From positions 1-64,000 of the forward strand of contig JANLYQ010000072.1 of NCBI GenBank assembly GCA_031365725.1: a stretch of DNA of 64,000 bases. The letters run 5' to 3'. A program made the position numbers and the translations under genes. Under the pieces are notes generated by a model, which was not told where the DNA came from, searched no databases, and saw only the letters and a list, made by a program, of their open reading frames with translations. Origin of the DNA: JANLYQ01 sp031365725. Lineage in GTDB: Bacteria > Actinomycetota > Actinomycetes > JACCUZ01. Positions 6,892 through 15,890 of the stretch are shown here, piece after piece (positions within the stretch are counted from its first letter, which is position 1; every line of letters starts with the position of its first letter).

Positions 6892-9800
6892 GTCGACTCC
6901 CCCGCGCCGGGGTCGGCGTCGCCCTCAGCGTCGATAGAACCACGCAGCGGTGGCAGGGCCAGCAGCAGCACGAGCAGCACCGCGCCCAGCTGCACCCAGA
7001 GCAGCAGGGGCCGGTCCCCGGCGTCGTACCGGACCTGCACCGTGCCACCGCCGGCGGGCAGCACGAACGCCTGGGACCAGCCGGCATAGCGACGCGGCTC
7101 CAGGGCGTGCCCGTCGAGGGTCGCCCGCCAGCCGCTGTCGCGGGCATCGGCGAGCACCAGGAGCCGCCCGGCTGGGCCCGCGGGCACCCGAGCCGTCGCG
7201 GACACCGGGCCGGCGGGCAGGACCTGCGTGGGCGGCGGCCCGCCATCAGGCGCAACCACGGGCGCGCCGGGCGGGAGCACCCGCAGCCGGGCGACCGGGT
7301 GCGCGATCTGCCAGAGCACACTTCCGCCCTGGCTGCTGACGCGCTCGACACCGGGTACGCCGTCGAGGGTGCGGACCAGCGCCGTCGGCAGCGGGACCGT
7401 ACGTCGCCCGGCGGGGTGACGCGGTGAGAGCAGGACGAACCGCACGCCGAAGGGCACCAGCCGGGCGGCCGCATCTCCTCCTCGGCCGGAGGTCAGGTCA
7501 GCCACGGCATCGTCCAGCCCGGGCAGCGAGGCCACCGGTCGGCTCACCTCGGCGTCGCCGGTGCGCGGACCGGTCGCGCGCAACAGGGTGTAGCTCATCG
7601 TGCCGTCGACCCGGGGCCGCAGCACCAGCGTCCGGGGGCGGCCCGGGTGGTCGGCGGCAGCCGCCAGGAACGCAGGCAGCAGGGTGGGGCTGCGGCGGGC
7701 CAGCGGGTCGCCCGCAGTGCCGGCCACCCACCAGACCGCGCCCAGTGCAGGACCGATCACGGCGAGCACCAGCACGGCGATCGCAGCCGGCTGCCGCCAG
7801 CCGAAGCTCGAGCGCACGACCCGCCCGCGGGCGCCGGCGGCGCCGGTAGCGGCAGCAACCAGCAACCCTGCTCCGGCGACCAGCGACAGCATGCCCGGCC
7901 ACACCCTTGCAGGCGCGATCAGTGTGGGGGTCTGCACCGACAACCGGCTCAGTACCACGACCCCCACCAGCGCCACGAGCGCCAGCGCCCAGCCGGCCAG
8001 CACCGCGCGCCGCCGGTCCGGGCGCACGAGGGCAGCCAGCGCCGCGGCCAGCAGACCCATGCCCAGCACCAGTGGCGGCAAGCCGGGACCGCCCGGGTGC
8101 AGCATCAGCAGGTCGAGACCGTCGAGTCGTCTGCTGGCCAACCCCGGTCCGGGGGCACCGGCCTCGAGCAGCAGCCGCCGAGGGTCGGCCACCAGCGCCA
8201 GCACCCACGGCAGCAGCAGCACGAGCGGGGTGACAGCACCGCCACGGCGCGGCCCCAGTGGTGCCGCAGGACACCCAGCCCGCGCACCCGGTCGGTCGTA
8301 CGCCGCTCGGCGAGCTCGGCCGCCATCGCCAGCCCCACCGCGACGCCACCAGCCACTGCCCAGGCGAGGGGCACGAAGGACGCGGCGATCGCGACCAGGA
8401 GGGCGGCCCACCACGCCGAGCGCCACTGCCGGGCGTCGCTGTCGACCGCCGTCAGCTCTCCCTCCGGCTCGTCGCCGGGCGCTCGATCGGCAAACACCTC
8501 GGCGAGGCGCAACAGCGGACGCCGCGGCACCCGCAGCCCGAAGGCGCGCGCCAGCGACAGCCCGACCAGGGGCAGCAGGAGAGCCACCACCACTGTGCCG
8601 ACCCGCCCGGCTGCGACGGCTCCCAGCAACGGCGGCAGCAGCGCATAGGTCGCCGCCGCCCAGACCCGCACCAGCCGCGGCCGGACCAGCGGCCGCAGCC
8701 CGACGTAGGCAGACAGCCCCGCCAGTGGGACCGCTCCCAGGAGCAGCACGTGGATGCCGCGGCCGGCATCGCCGGACGCGAAGCCGAGCAGGGCCAGCAC
8801 CGCGAGGTACGGCGAGGCGCCGGTGTGGGTGCCCACCCCGACGGGGTGCCAGGCGGCGAGATAGGACTGCCAGAGGCTGGCGACGCTGCCGGGAGCCGGC
8901 AGCAGGGCGCCGCCGGTGAGACGTCCGGACCCGACGAGCCGACGGTCGGCGAGCAGGGCGAGGGCGAGCAACCCGAGCAGGAGCAGCACCGGCGGGCGCA
9001 TCAGCACCCGCTGCAGCAGTCGGCCACGGGTCGACGGCAGCTCCTCGGCGTCCTCCGCACCGGGGCCGGTCTCGATGGCTCGCGGGGCAGCCCGGTGCCG
9101 ACCTCCCAGGGCCTGACCGGCGGCGGTGCCGAAGTACAGGCTGGCGGTCTCCAACCCGTGCCGGACGGCCGCTCCGCGCGGGGCCAGCAGCGGCTGGGCA
9201 GCCCGCGGCGAGAGTCGTCGGGTGGCCCGGCGGGCCCGCCGGGCGCGCAGCACCCGGTCCGGTCGCCCGACCACCGACACCAACGCCCACGCCTCGTCGG
9301 CCGCGTCCCTGGGCCGCTTGCCGAGCAGCAGGCCGAGACTGCGCACCAGCCCGGCGAGCACCAGCCACGGCAGCGTGGCGAGCGCCGAGAGCGCCGGCAG
9401 GTTGGTGAGGAGCACCCAGAGGGCGTGCCGCCGGTCGAGCAGGTGAGCGCTGGCCCCGCCGACGTGAATCGGTCTCCGACGGTGGCTGCCGGCCTCGGCG
9501 TGATGGAGGACGGCGTCGGTCACGACGACCACCCGGTGCCCCGCGAGGGTGGCCCGCCAGCCGAGGTCGACGTCGTCACGCAGCAGCGGCAGGCGAGCGT
9601 CCAGGCCGCCCAGCTCGTGCCAGACCTGGCGGCGCACCAGCAGGCCGGCAGTGCCCACGGCAAGCACCCGGCGGACGCCGTCGTGCTGTCCCTGATCGTG
9701 CTCGCGGCGTTCGAGCCCGGTGTGCCGCCGGCCGCTGCGGGAGATGCTGACGCCGACTTCGAGCAGCAGCCGCCGGTCGACGAGACCGAGCACCTTGGGG

Positions 9801-10219
9801 CCGGCGATGCCGATCTCGGGGTCGGCCTCGGCGGCGGCGATCAGCGCGGCCAGCGCCCCGGGGTCTGGCGCACAGTCGTCGTGCAGCAGCCAGACCCAGC
9901 CGTCCGGGCGGGTCGCGGCGGGCAGCTCCAGCGCAGCAGCGACGGCCGACCCGAAGCCGGTGCGCTCGGGCAGAGACACCACCTGCTCGGCACCCAGCCA
10001 CGCGGTGAGCAGGCTCCGGGTGCTCGGCGCCGCGGGGCCGCTGGTGTCGGCAGCGACGATGACCTCGGGACGGCGGGTCTGGGCCATCAGCGCGCCCTGC
10101 AGTCCAGGAAGCCACCGGGCGCCGTGGTGACCGACGACCACCGCGACGACGGCGACCGTGGCCACCGTGGCGGTCGTGGCGGTCGTAGCGGGCTGGGGGT
10201 CGGTCTCGGCGTCGGTCAT
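6888..10219 (-). pseudogene. Large membrane glycosyltransferase (GT2 domain plus multi-TM region), interrupted by a frameshift near 8234
   Basis: Reading from the ATG at 10219, residues ~20-260 form a GT2 domain (HDDCAPD nucleotide-binding motif, LLRDDVDLGWR acceptor motif). Many membrane spans follow. At about 8234 the frame is lost and runs to a premature stop at 8105. The following frame (one base missing) continues to 6888 with further membrane segments and a beta-rich extracellular end. Adding one C after 8234 restores a smooth reading (AVAVLVTPLVLLLPW) and an intact protein of about 1110 residues, the usual size of this family next to DUF5719. It may be a sequencing error or a real inactivation. 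The predicted role is transfer of sugars from lipid carriers in wall polysaccharide assembly. Confidence 0.82.
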
Positions 10220-10282
10220 GCGGTCGCCAACCCTATGCCGAGGGCGGCCCCGCCCTGCTCCGCCGTCGCCGGTCGTCGCAGC

Positions 10283-10540
10283 TCAGACGGCGCTCTTCTT
10301 GAGGCGGCGTCGCTCGCGCTCGGACAGCCCGCCCCAGATGCCGAAGCGCTCGTCCTTGCCCAATGCGTACTCCAGGCACTCGACGCGCACGTCGCAGCCG
10401 AGGCACACCTTCTTGGCCTCGCGGGTGGAGCCACCCTTCTCAGGGAAGAAGGCTTCCGGGTCGGTCTGTGCGCAGAGCGCACGGTCCTGCCACCCGTTGT
10501 CTTCCTCCGGCTCGTCGATGAGCGGATAGACCTCGCCCAT
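10283..10540 (-). CDS. whiB2: WhiB-family iron-sulfur transcriptional regulator (WhiB2/WhmD type)
   Basis: An 85-residue Wbl protein. C23, C46, C49 and C55 are the four [4Fe-4S] ligands (C...CxxC...C), and the GIWGGLSERERRRLKK tail is the WhiB turn plus basic DNA-binding segment. It lacks the C-terminal DNA-binding extensions of WhiB7. The position between the large glycosyltransferase and fbiA is the conserved actinobacterial site of WhiB2/WhmD, a regulator of septation and cell division that works with sigma factor partners. The ATG has GGGAGG eight bases upstream. A 70-base leader and a TTGACG-N18-TGTAAT promoter precede it. Confidence 0.95.
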   Translation of the reverse strand: MGEVYPLIDEPEEDNGWQDRALCAQTDPEAFFPEKGGSTREAKKVCLGCDVRVECLEYALGKDERFGIWGGLSERERRRLKKSAV

Positions 10541-10610
10541 GGTGTTGCCTCCCTCGACCCGTGGTGGGCACCGGCGCGCTGGACGCCGGTTGCCGAATCA
10601 CACTGGTGGA

Positions 10611-10640
10611 ATTACACGCGCGTCGTTGCCGGTCCGTCAA
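10611..10640 (-). promoter_or_regulatory. whiB2 promoter with GTGT(A/G)AT direct repeats
   Basis: On the minus strand TTGACG (10640-10635) is separated by 18 bases from TGTAAT (10616-10611), a good sigmaA-like pair. It is among the few promoters in this window with a recognisable -35 and a real leader. GTGTAAT overlapping the -10 and GTGTGAT ten bases further form a direct repeat that could bind a regulator. Confidence 0.6.
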
Positions 10641-10714
10641 GCCGGTCGGTGATATTTAGCCGAACAGAGGACCACCCATCGGCGAGTCGTGGGGCACCGG
10701 ACAGACTGAGGCCC

Positions 10715-11728
10715 ATGCGCGTCGTCGTCCCAGCCGGTGGCATCGGGGGAGCCCGTTTCCTGCGTGGTCTGCTCGCGGCGGCCCGCGACGAGGGCGGTGA
10801 GCCCCTGGAGATCACGGTCATCGGCAACACCGGCGACGACATCACACTGTTCGGTCTGCGGGTCTGCCCCGACCTCGACACGGTCATGTACACCCTCGGT
10901 GGCGGCATCCACGAGGAGCAGGGCTGGGGGCGGGACGACGAGACCTTCTCGGTGCGCGAGGAGCTGGCGGCGTACGGCGTGGGGCCGGGGTGGTTCGGTC
11001 TGGGTGACCGTGACATCGCCACCCATGTGGTGCGCACCCAGATGCTCGACGCGGGCTACCCGCTCAGCCAGGTGACCGAGGCGCTCTGCCGGCGGTGGGG
11101 GCTGCCGGAGCTCGGGGTGACGCTGCTGCCGATGAGCGACGACCGCATCGAGACCCATGTGGTGGTCGACGACCCCGACGCGGGTCAGGGGAGCTCGGCC
11201 CGCAAGGCGATTCACTTCCAGGAGTACTGGGTGCGGTTGCACGCCGAGCCGGTCGCGCACGAGATCGTGGCGGTCGGTGCTGAGTCGTCGCGGCCCGGAC
11301 CCGGTGTGGTGGAGGCGCTGGCGGCGGCCGATGTCGTGCTGCTGCCGCCGTCCAACCCCGTGGTCAGCATCGGCACCGTGCTCGCGGTGCCTGGGCTGCG
11401 GGAGGCGCTGCAGGCGACGCGCGCTCCGGTGGTCGGACTCTCGCCGATCATCGGCGACGCACCGGTGCGCGGCATGGCCGACAAGGTGCTGGCGGCCATC
11501 GGGGTCGAGACCTCGGCAGCCGCGGTGGCGCTCCACTACGGCGCGCGGCGGGACGGCGGACTGCTGGACGGCTGGCTGGTGCACACCTCCGACGCCGATG
11601 TCGTGCCGGCGCTCGCGTCCGCCGGGATCGCCTGCCGGGCGGTGCCGCTGCTGATGCCCGACGTCGCTGGCGCCGCGGGCATGGCGCGTTCGGCGCTGGA
11701 CCTGGCTGCGGAGCTGGCGTCCCGGTGA
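10715..11728 (+). CDS. fbiA: 2-phospho-L-lactate transferase (CofD/FbiA)
   Basis: A 337-residue cytosolic enzyme of coenzyme F420 biosynthesis. It transfers the phospholactate/phosphoenolpyruvate-derived moiety from a guanylylated donor to FO, giving (dehydro)F420-0. The N-terminus has the Rossmann-like glycine loop GGIGGARFLRG followed by GNTGDD, both hallmarks of CofD. The C-terminus has the SPIIGD and KGMADK-like motifs (here VRGMADK). The ATG at 10715 is chosen because it begins directly with the first beta strand (MRVVVPAGG); the longer open frame upstream is antisense to whiB2. Its stop overlaps the GTG of fbiB by 4 bp. Confidence 0.95.
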   Translation: MRVVVPAGGIGGARFLRGLLAAARDEGGEPLEITVIGNTGDDITLFGLRVCPDLDTVMYTLGGGIHEEQGWGRDDETFSVREELAAYGVGPGWFGLGDRDIATHVVRTQMLDAGYPLSQVTEALCRRWGLPELGVTLLPMSDDRIETHVVVDDPDAGQGSSARKAIHFQEYWVRLHAEPVAHEIVAVGAESSRPGPGVVEALAAADVVLLPPSNPVVSIGTVLAVPGLREALQATRAPVVGLSPIIGDAPVRGMADKVLAAIGVETSAAAVALHYGARRDGGLLDGWLVHTSDADVVPALASAGIACRAVPLLMPDVAGAAGMARSALDLAAELASR

Positions 11729-13020
11729 GCGGGTCGCTGCTGGTCTGGGCGCCGGACGGGGTGCCCGAGGTCTCCCCCGGCGACGACCTGGCAGAGCTGC
11801 TGGTGACGGCACTGGCGGCCGAGGACTTCGGGTTGCTCGACGGCGACGTGGTGCTGGTGACCTCCAAGGTGGTGTCCAAGGCCGAGGGCCGCGCACTGCA
11901 GGTCGACCGCGAGGAGGCGATCGCGGCCGAGACGGTGCGGGTGGTGGCGCGTCGCGGGGCGATGAGCATCGTCGAGACCCGGCACGGACTGGTGCTGGCA
12001 GCCGCCGGGGTCGACGCGAGTGGCACCGCGCCCGGGACCGTGCTGCTGCTGCCGGTCCAGCCCGACACCTCGGCCCGGGTGCTGCGGGCCCGGCTGCTGG
12101 CGCTGACCGGTGCCGACGTGGCAGTGGTGCTCACCGACACCATGGGCCGAGCCTGGCGCGCCGGCCAGATCGACCAGGCCATCGGGGTGGCCGGCCTGGC
12201 GCCGGTCGACGACCTCCGTGGCCGCGACGACGGCCACGGCAACGAGCTCACCGCCACGGTGACGGCCGTGGCCGACGAGGTCGCCTCGGCCGCTGACCTG
12301 GTGAAGGGCAAGCTCGGGCGCCGCCCCTTCGCCGTCGTACGCGGTCTGGCTCATCGCACCACCCGGGAGGACGGCCCCGGTGCCGCGTCGCTGGTGCGTC
12401 CGGCGGCCGACGACCTGTTCCGCCTCGGCGCGCACGACGTCCTGCCGGCGCGGCGCACGGTGCGTGAGTTCACCGACGCGCCCGTCGACCCGGCGGCGTT
12501 GCGGCGGGCCGTCGCGGCGGCGCTCACCGCGCCCGCTCCGCACCACACGGTGCCGTGGCGGTTCGTGCTCGTCGACGACCCGCACCGGCGCCGGGCGCTG
12601 CTCGACGCGATGCTGGCCGCGTGGGTGTCAGACCTACGGCGGGACGGTTTCACCGACGCTCAGGTCGAGCGGCGCACCCGACGAGGCGACGTGCTGCGCG
12701 GCGCGGCCACCATCGTCATCCCGTGCCTGGTCACCGGCGGGATGCACACCTACCCCGACGAACGCAGATCGGCCGCCGAGCGCGAGCTCTTCCTCGTCGC
12801 GATGGGCGCGGGGGTCGAGAACCTGTTGGTGGCATTGGCGATCGAGGACCTCGGGTCGGCGTGGGTGAGTAGCACGATGTTCTGCCGCGACGTCGTCCGC
12901 CGCGAGCTGGAGCTGCCCGCGGACTGGGAGCCGATGGGTGCAGTGGCAGTCGGTCACCCTCGTCGGCCCGCCCCGTCGCGATCCCCGCGCGAGGTCGACG
13001 ACTTCTTGGTGCAGCGCTGA
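11725..13020 (+). CDS. fbiB: Coenzyme F420-0:L-glutamate ligase with C-terminal nitroreductase-fold domain
   Basis: A 431-residue two-domain FbiB. Residues 1-~235 are the CofE-like gamma-glutamyl ligase that adds glutamates to F420-0 (LVTSKVVSKAEGR and TDTMGRAWR motifs). Residues ~245-431 are the FMN-binding nitroreductase-like domain, starting at RRTVREFTDAPV, which in mycobacterial FbiB is needed for polyglutamylation and reduction of dehydro-F420-0. The full actinobacterial length suggests a complete F420 tail-building activity. It is translationally coupled to fbiA by a GTGA overlap. The gene converges with the DNA glycosylase gene with only three bases between stops. Confidence 0.95.
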   Translation: MSGSLLVWAPDGVPEVSPGDDLAELLVTALAAEDFGLLDGDVVLVTSKVVSKAEGRALQVDREEAIAAETVRVVARRGAMSIVETRHGLVLAAAGVDASGTAPGTVLLLPVQPDTSARVLRARLLALTGADVAVVLTDTMGRAWRAGQIDQAIGVAGLAPVDDLRGRDDGHGNELTATVTAVADEVASAADLVKGKLGRRPFAVVRGLAHRTTREDGPGAASLVRPAADDLFRLGAHDVLPARRTVREFTDAPVDPAALRRAVAAALTAPAPHHTVPWRFVLVDDPHRRRALLDAMLAAWVSDLRRDGFTDAQVERRTRRGDVLRGAATIVIPCLVTGGMHTYPDERRSAAERELFLVAMGAGVENLLVALAIEDLGSAWVSSTMFCRDVVRRELELPADWEPMGAVAVGHPRRPAPSRSPREVDDFLVQR

Positions 13021-13023
13021 CGG

Positions 13024-13992
13024 TCAGATGCCGCGGTAGTCGCGGCCGGCGAAGCGTGGCCCGCGGCGTGGCGGGGCGATGCCGGCAAGCTCGATCATGC
13101 GCACCGCGCGATAGCGGTGACCGCGGTAGGGCTCGAGCAGCTCGAGCATCGCGTCGTCGTCGACCTTCTCCCCCACCAGCGCCCAGCCGACGCGAGACGC
13201 GAGGTGGAAGTCGCCGACCGACACCGCATCGGCATCGCCCAGGGCTCGCTGGCCCACCTCGGCCGCGGTCCAGAGCCCGATGCCGGGCAAGGTCTGCAAG
13301 GCAACCGCCGCCTCGGCCGGTGGGCGCTGCACCAGCGCCTCCAACCGGCCGGCGCGGGCGGCTGCGCCGACCGCCGTACGCGACCGGGACTGGTCGACCC
13401 CGGCGAGGTGCCAGTCCCAGGACGGCACCTTCGCCCAGGTCGGGCCGTCCGGGGCGACCATCAACCCCGCGGGCAGGACGTCGCCAGGGCCGGGCGCGGG
13501 CTCGCCGTAGTGCCGGACCAGCCACCGCCAGGAGGCCCACGCCTCACGGCCGGTGACCTTCTGCTCGAGCACCGCGGGGACGAGCGCCTCGATCAGCCGG
13601 CAGGATCGCGGCACCCGCCAGCCCTGACTGCGCCGCCAGCCCTCGCGAACGACGTCGTGCACGGGGGTGAAACCGGCGGGGTCGTCGCTGTCCCCGAGCA
13701 GGTCGGGCAGCTCGTCCAGCGACCGTGGCGCCCCGGGACCCCAGGCGCGAGCGACGACCTCCGCGTCGCCCGCTCGCACCGCGAGGTGCATGGTGGCCGG
13801 CCCCTCGGGGGTGCGGGTCGTGCGCCAGAGGCCGGCGCCCGCCGGCCGTCCGGTGGCGTCGGGCCGGGGCCGCGCGCCGTCATAGCGGAAGGTCGGGTCG
13901 GAGCCGCCGCGCCGCATGGGACCCAACGTGGCCGCCAGGTCGACCGGCCGACCCGGGCGCCAGGTGCGCACCACGGGCTCGCTCTCGGACAC
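13024..13992 (-). CDS. DNA-3-methyladenine glycosylase II-like protein (HhH-GPD superfamily)
   Basis: A 322-residue base-excision repair glycosylase. The helix-hairpin-helix LPGIGLWTA and the catalytic-Asp region VSVGDFHLAS (about residues 230-265) identify the HhH-GPD fold. The overall length and the absence of an iron-sulfur cysteine cluster favour the AlkA-like branch rather than Nth/MutY. The expected job is flipping and excision of alkylated purines. The N-terminal ~120 residues form a variable beta domain as in AlkA relatives. It starts 77 bases from the divergent DUF3105 gene and ends three bases from fbiB. Confidence 0.87.
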   Translation of the reverse strand: MSESEPVVRTWRPGRPVDLAATLGPMRRGGSDPTFRYDGARPRPDATGRPAGAGLWRTTRTPEGPATMHLAVRAGDAEVVARAWGPGAPRSLDELPDLLGDSDDPAGFTPVHDVVREGWRRSQGWRVPRSCRLIEALVPAVLEQKVTGREAWASWRWLVRHYGEPAPGPGDVLPAGLMVAPDGPTWAKVPSWDWHLAGVDQSRSRTAVGAAARAGRLEALVQRPPAEAAVALQTLPGIGLWTAAEVGQRALGDADAVSVGDFHLASRVGWALVGEKVDDDAMLELLEPYRGHRYRAVRMIELAGIAPPRRGPRFAGRDYRGI

Positions 13993-14021
13993 GACGCGCA
14001 GTCTCTCTCAGGTTCAGTCGC

Positions 14022-14027
14022 TAGAGT
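14022..14027 (+). promoter_or_regulatory. -10 element upstream of the DUF3105 gene
   Basis: TAGAGT lies 42 bases before the GTG at 14070, giving a leader of about 35 bases with the SD-like CGAAGGAC. No clear -35 is visible. Confidence 0.4.
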
Positions 14028-14069
14028 CGGCGGTCCCAGCTCGCACACCTCGAAGGACAGACGACGCTC

Positions 14070-14798
14070 GTGGCGAACAAGCCCAAGACCCAGACCAAGG
14101 CGCAGGAGCGCGACCGCCGCGGCAGGGTCGAGGCCATGCGCAAGGCCGAGGCGGCCAAGGAGCGTCGCAAGAGCCAGCTGTTCTACGGGATCGTCGTCCT
14201 CGTGGCGATCGCACTGATTGCGGCGGTTGCTGTCCCCACCTATCTCAAGAAGCGCAACGACCCGGCAAACAAGGCGTTGTCGTCGTTCGGGGTCTCCGCC
14301 GCGGCAGCCAGCTGCAGCGCGCCGGCGACGTCGAAGGACACCAACACCGCGGCCCTTCGCACCCACGTGGCGGACGGGACAGTAGAGAAGTACAAGACGA
14401 TCCCGCCGTCCTACGGACCGCACTGGAACCCCGGCGTCGTGTCGCCGAAAGCCTTCTATACCAAGGCGAACCGGCCGCCGATGGAGCGACTCGTGCACAC
14501 CCAGGAGCACGGCTACACCGATATCTGGTACGACGCCACGGTGACCGGCAAGCAGCTCTCGGCACTGAAGGACCTCGCGGTGTCGGCGCGCAAGAACAAG
14601 GCCACCGCCGGCAAGGTCATCGTGTCGGCGTGGGACCCGGCCTACGGCGCCTTCCCGGCGGGCAAGCACATCGCGATGGCGCACTGGGGATCCAAGAACA
14701 GCGTGACCCAGATGTGTGGTCAGGTCAGCGGCGCGGCTGTCAAGACCTTCGTCGAGGCCAACCCGGCGAGCTCCTCCCCGGAGCCCGGCGGCTACTGA
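14070..14798 (+). CDS. DUF3105 domain membrane-anchored protein
   Basis: A 242-residue single-pass protein. A very basic cytoplasmic N-terminus (residues 1-36, Lys/Arg-rich) precedes one transmembrane helix (about 38-58). The extracytoplasmic DUF3105 domain follows, with its typical HWNPGV..P.FY region, conserved histidines (LVHTQEHG, AMAHWG) and two cysteines (one just after the TM region, one near the end) that could form a disulfide. The family is common in actinobacteria and lacks a known function; the His residues suggest a metal site. The GTG start is preceded by GAAGGAC. Its 3' end overlaps the convergent GDP-mannose pyrophosphorylase gene by 7 bp. Confidence 0.87.
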   Translation: MANKPKTQTKAQERDRRGRVEAMRKAEAAKERRKSQLFYGIVVLVAIALIAAVAVPTYLKKRNDPANKALSSFGVSAAAASCSAPATSKDTNTAALRTHVADGTVEKYKTIPPSYGPHWNPGVVSPKAFYTKANRPPMERLVHTQEHGYTDIWYDATVTGKQLSALKDLAVSARKNKATAGKVIVSAWDPAYGAFPAGKHIAMAHWGSKNSVTQMCGQVSGAAVKTFVEANPASSSPEPGGY

Positions 14799-15877
14799 GT
14801 CGGCGGCTCGTCGGGGCTGAACCGCAGCGTGTATGGCGCCAGCCGCGCGTCACACCAGACCCGCGCGCCGGGGGCAAGCTCGTTGCCCTCGGCGACTTCC
14901 GCGCCGTCACCGACCACGGTGCCGGCGATGTGCACCCCCGCGCCGAGAGTGGCCCTGCGGCCCACCACCGAGTCGACGACCACGGCACCTGCGCCGACGA
15001 CCGCGCCGTCGAGCACGACGCTGCCCGTGACCGTGGCCCCGGCACCGACCCGCGCCCCGGCACCGACCACCGTGCCGCCGGAGAGCACCGCCGAGCTCTC
15101 GACGGACGACCCGGGAAGGGTCAGGCACTCGCCCGCGGCACCGGGCAGCGCCGGCGAGTCGAGAACACCGAGCACGAGGTCGCACGACCCGCGCACGTAA
15201 GCCGCCGGGGTGCCGAGGTCGAGCCAGTACGCCGGGTCGACGTGACCGAGCACCAACGCGCCCGAGGCCACCAGCGCAGGAAAGGTCTCGCGCTCGACCG
15301 ACACCGGGCGACCCGCGGGGATGGCATCGATGACGTCACGGCGGAAGACATAGCAGCCGGCGTTGATGCGGTTCGTGACCGGGTCGGGCGTCTTCTCCAG
15401 GAAGGCTGTCACCCGGCCGTCGTCGTCGGTGGGGACGCAGCCGAAGGCCCGCGGGTCCTCGACCTCGGTCAGGTGCAGGGTCACTACGGCGCCGGACGAC
15501 TGATGCGCCTCGACCTGGGCTGCCAGGTCGTGGCCGGAGAGGATGTCGCCGTTGAGGATCACCACCGGATCGGCCGGCCCGCTCTCGAGGTGGTCGAGCA
15601 CGTTGCGGATGGCGCCGCCGGTGCCCATCGGCACGTCCTCGGTGACGTAGTCGACCCGAAGGCCCAGCTGCGACCCGTCGCCGATGCCGTCGCGGAAGAC
15701 CTCCGGGCGGTACGACGTGGCGAGCACGACGTGGTCGATACCGGCAGCGCGCGCCCGGGACAGCACGTGGTGGAGGAACGGCACCCCTGCGGTAGGCAGC
15801 ATCGGCTTGGGGGTGTTGACGGTGAGCGGACGCAGGCGGGTACCCCTGCCGCCGACCAGCAGGACGGCTTCGGTCAT
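14792..15877 (-). CDS. manC: Mannose-1-phosphate guanylyltransferase (GDP-mannose pyrophosphorylase)
   Basis: A 361-residue sugar nucleotidyltransferase. The N-terminal Rossmann domain has the signature GGRGTRLRPLT and the KPMLP motif, and the acceptor region has ILNGDIL and EKTPDP. The C-terminal ~100 residues are left-handed beta-helix hexapeptide repeats with alternating V/G-A-G-A pattern. It would make GDP-mannose from mannose-1-phosphate (supplied by ManB at 2377-3987) and GTP. From memory this is the position of Rv3264c in M. tuberculosis. The start at 15877 (MTEAVLLVGG) is clear, as upstream codons in the same frame are non-protein-like. Specificity for GTP versus dTTP/UTP is inferred from context. 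Confidence 0.88.
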   Translation of the reverse strand: MTEAVLLVGGRGTRLRPLTVNTPKPMLPTAGVPFLHHVLSRARAAGIDHVVLATSYRPEVFRDGIGDGSQLGLRVDYVTEDVPMGTGGAIRNVLDHLESGPADPVVILNGDILSGHDLAAQVEAHQSSGAVVTLHLTEVEDPRAFGCVPTDDDGRVTAFLEKTPDPVTNRINAGCYVFRRDVIDAIPAGRPVSVERETFPALVASGALVLGHVDPAYWLDLGTPAAYVRGSCDLVLGVLDSPALPGAAGECLTLPGSSVESSAVLSGGTVVGAGARVGAGATVTGSVVLDGAVVGAGAVVVDSVVGRRATLGAGVHIAGTVVGDGAEVAEGNELAPGARVWCDARLAPYTLRFSPDEPPTQ

Positions 15878-15890
15878 GGCGACGAGTCTG

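Noticed and set aside
8225..8245. Programmed ribosomal frameshift in the large glycosyltransferase
   Set aside because: There is no slippery heptamer, stop-codon context or obvious stimulatory hairpin. A simple one-base loss explains the data better.
8258..11728. Very long plus-strand open frame (over 1100 codons) across the glycosyltransferase and whiB2 genes
   Set aside because: Only its 3' part (from 10715) is fbiA. The rest is Arg/Gly/Gln-rich antisense sequence to two well-supported minus-strand genes, a product of high GC content.
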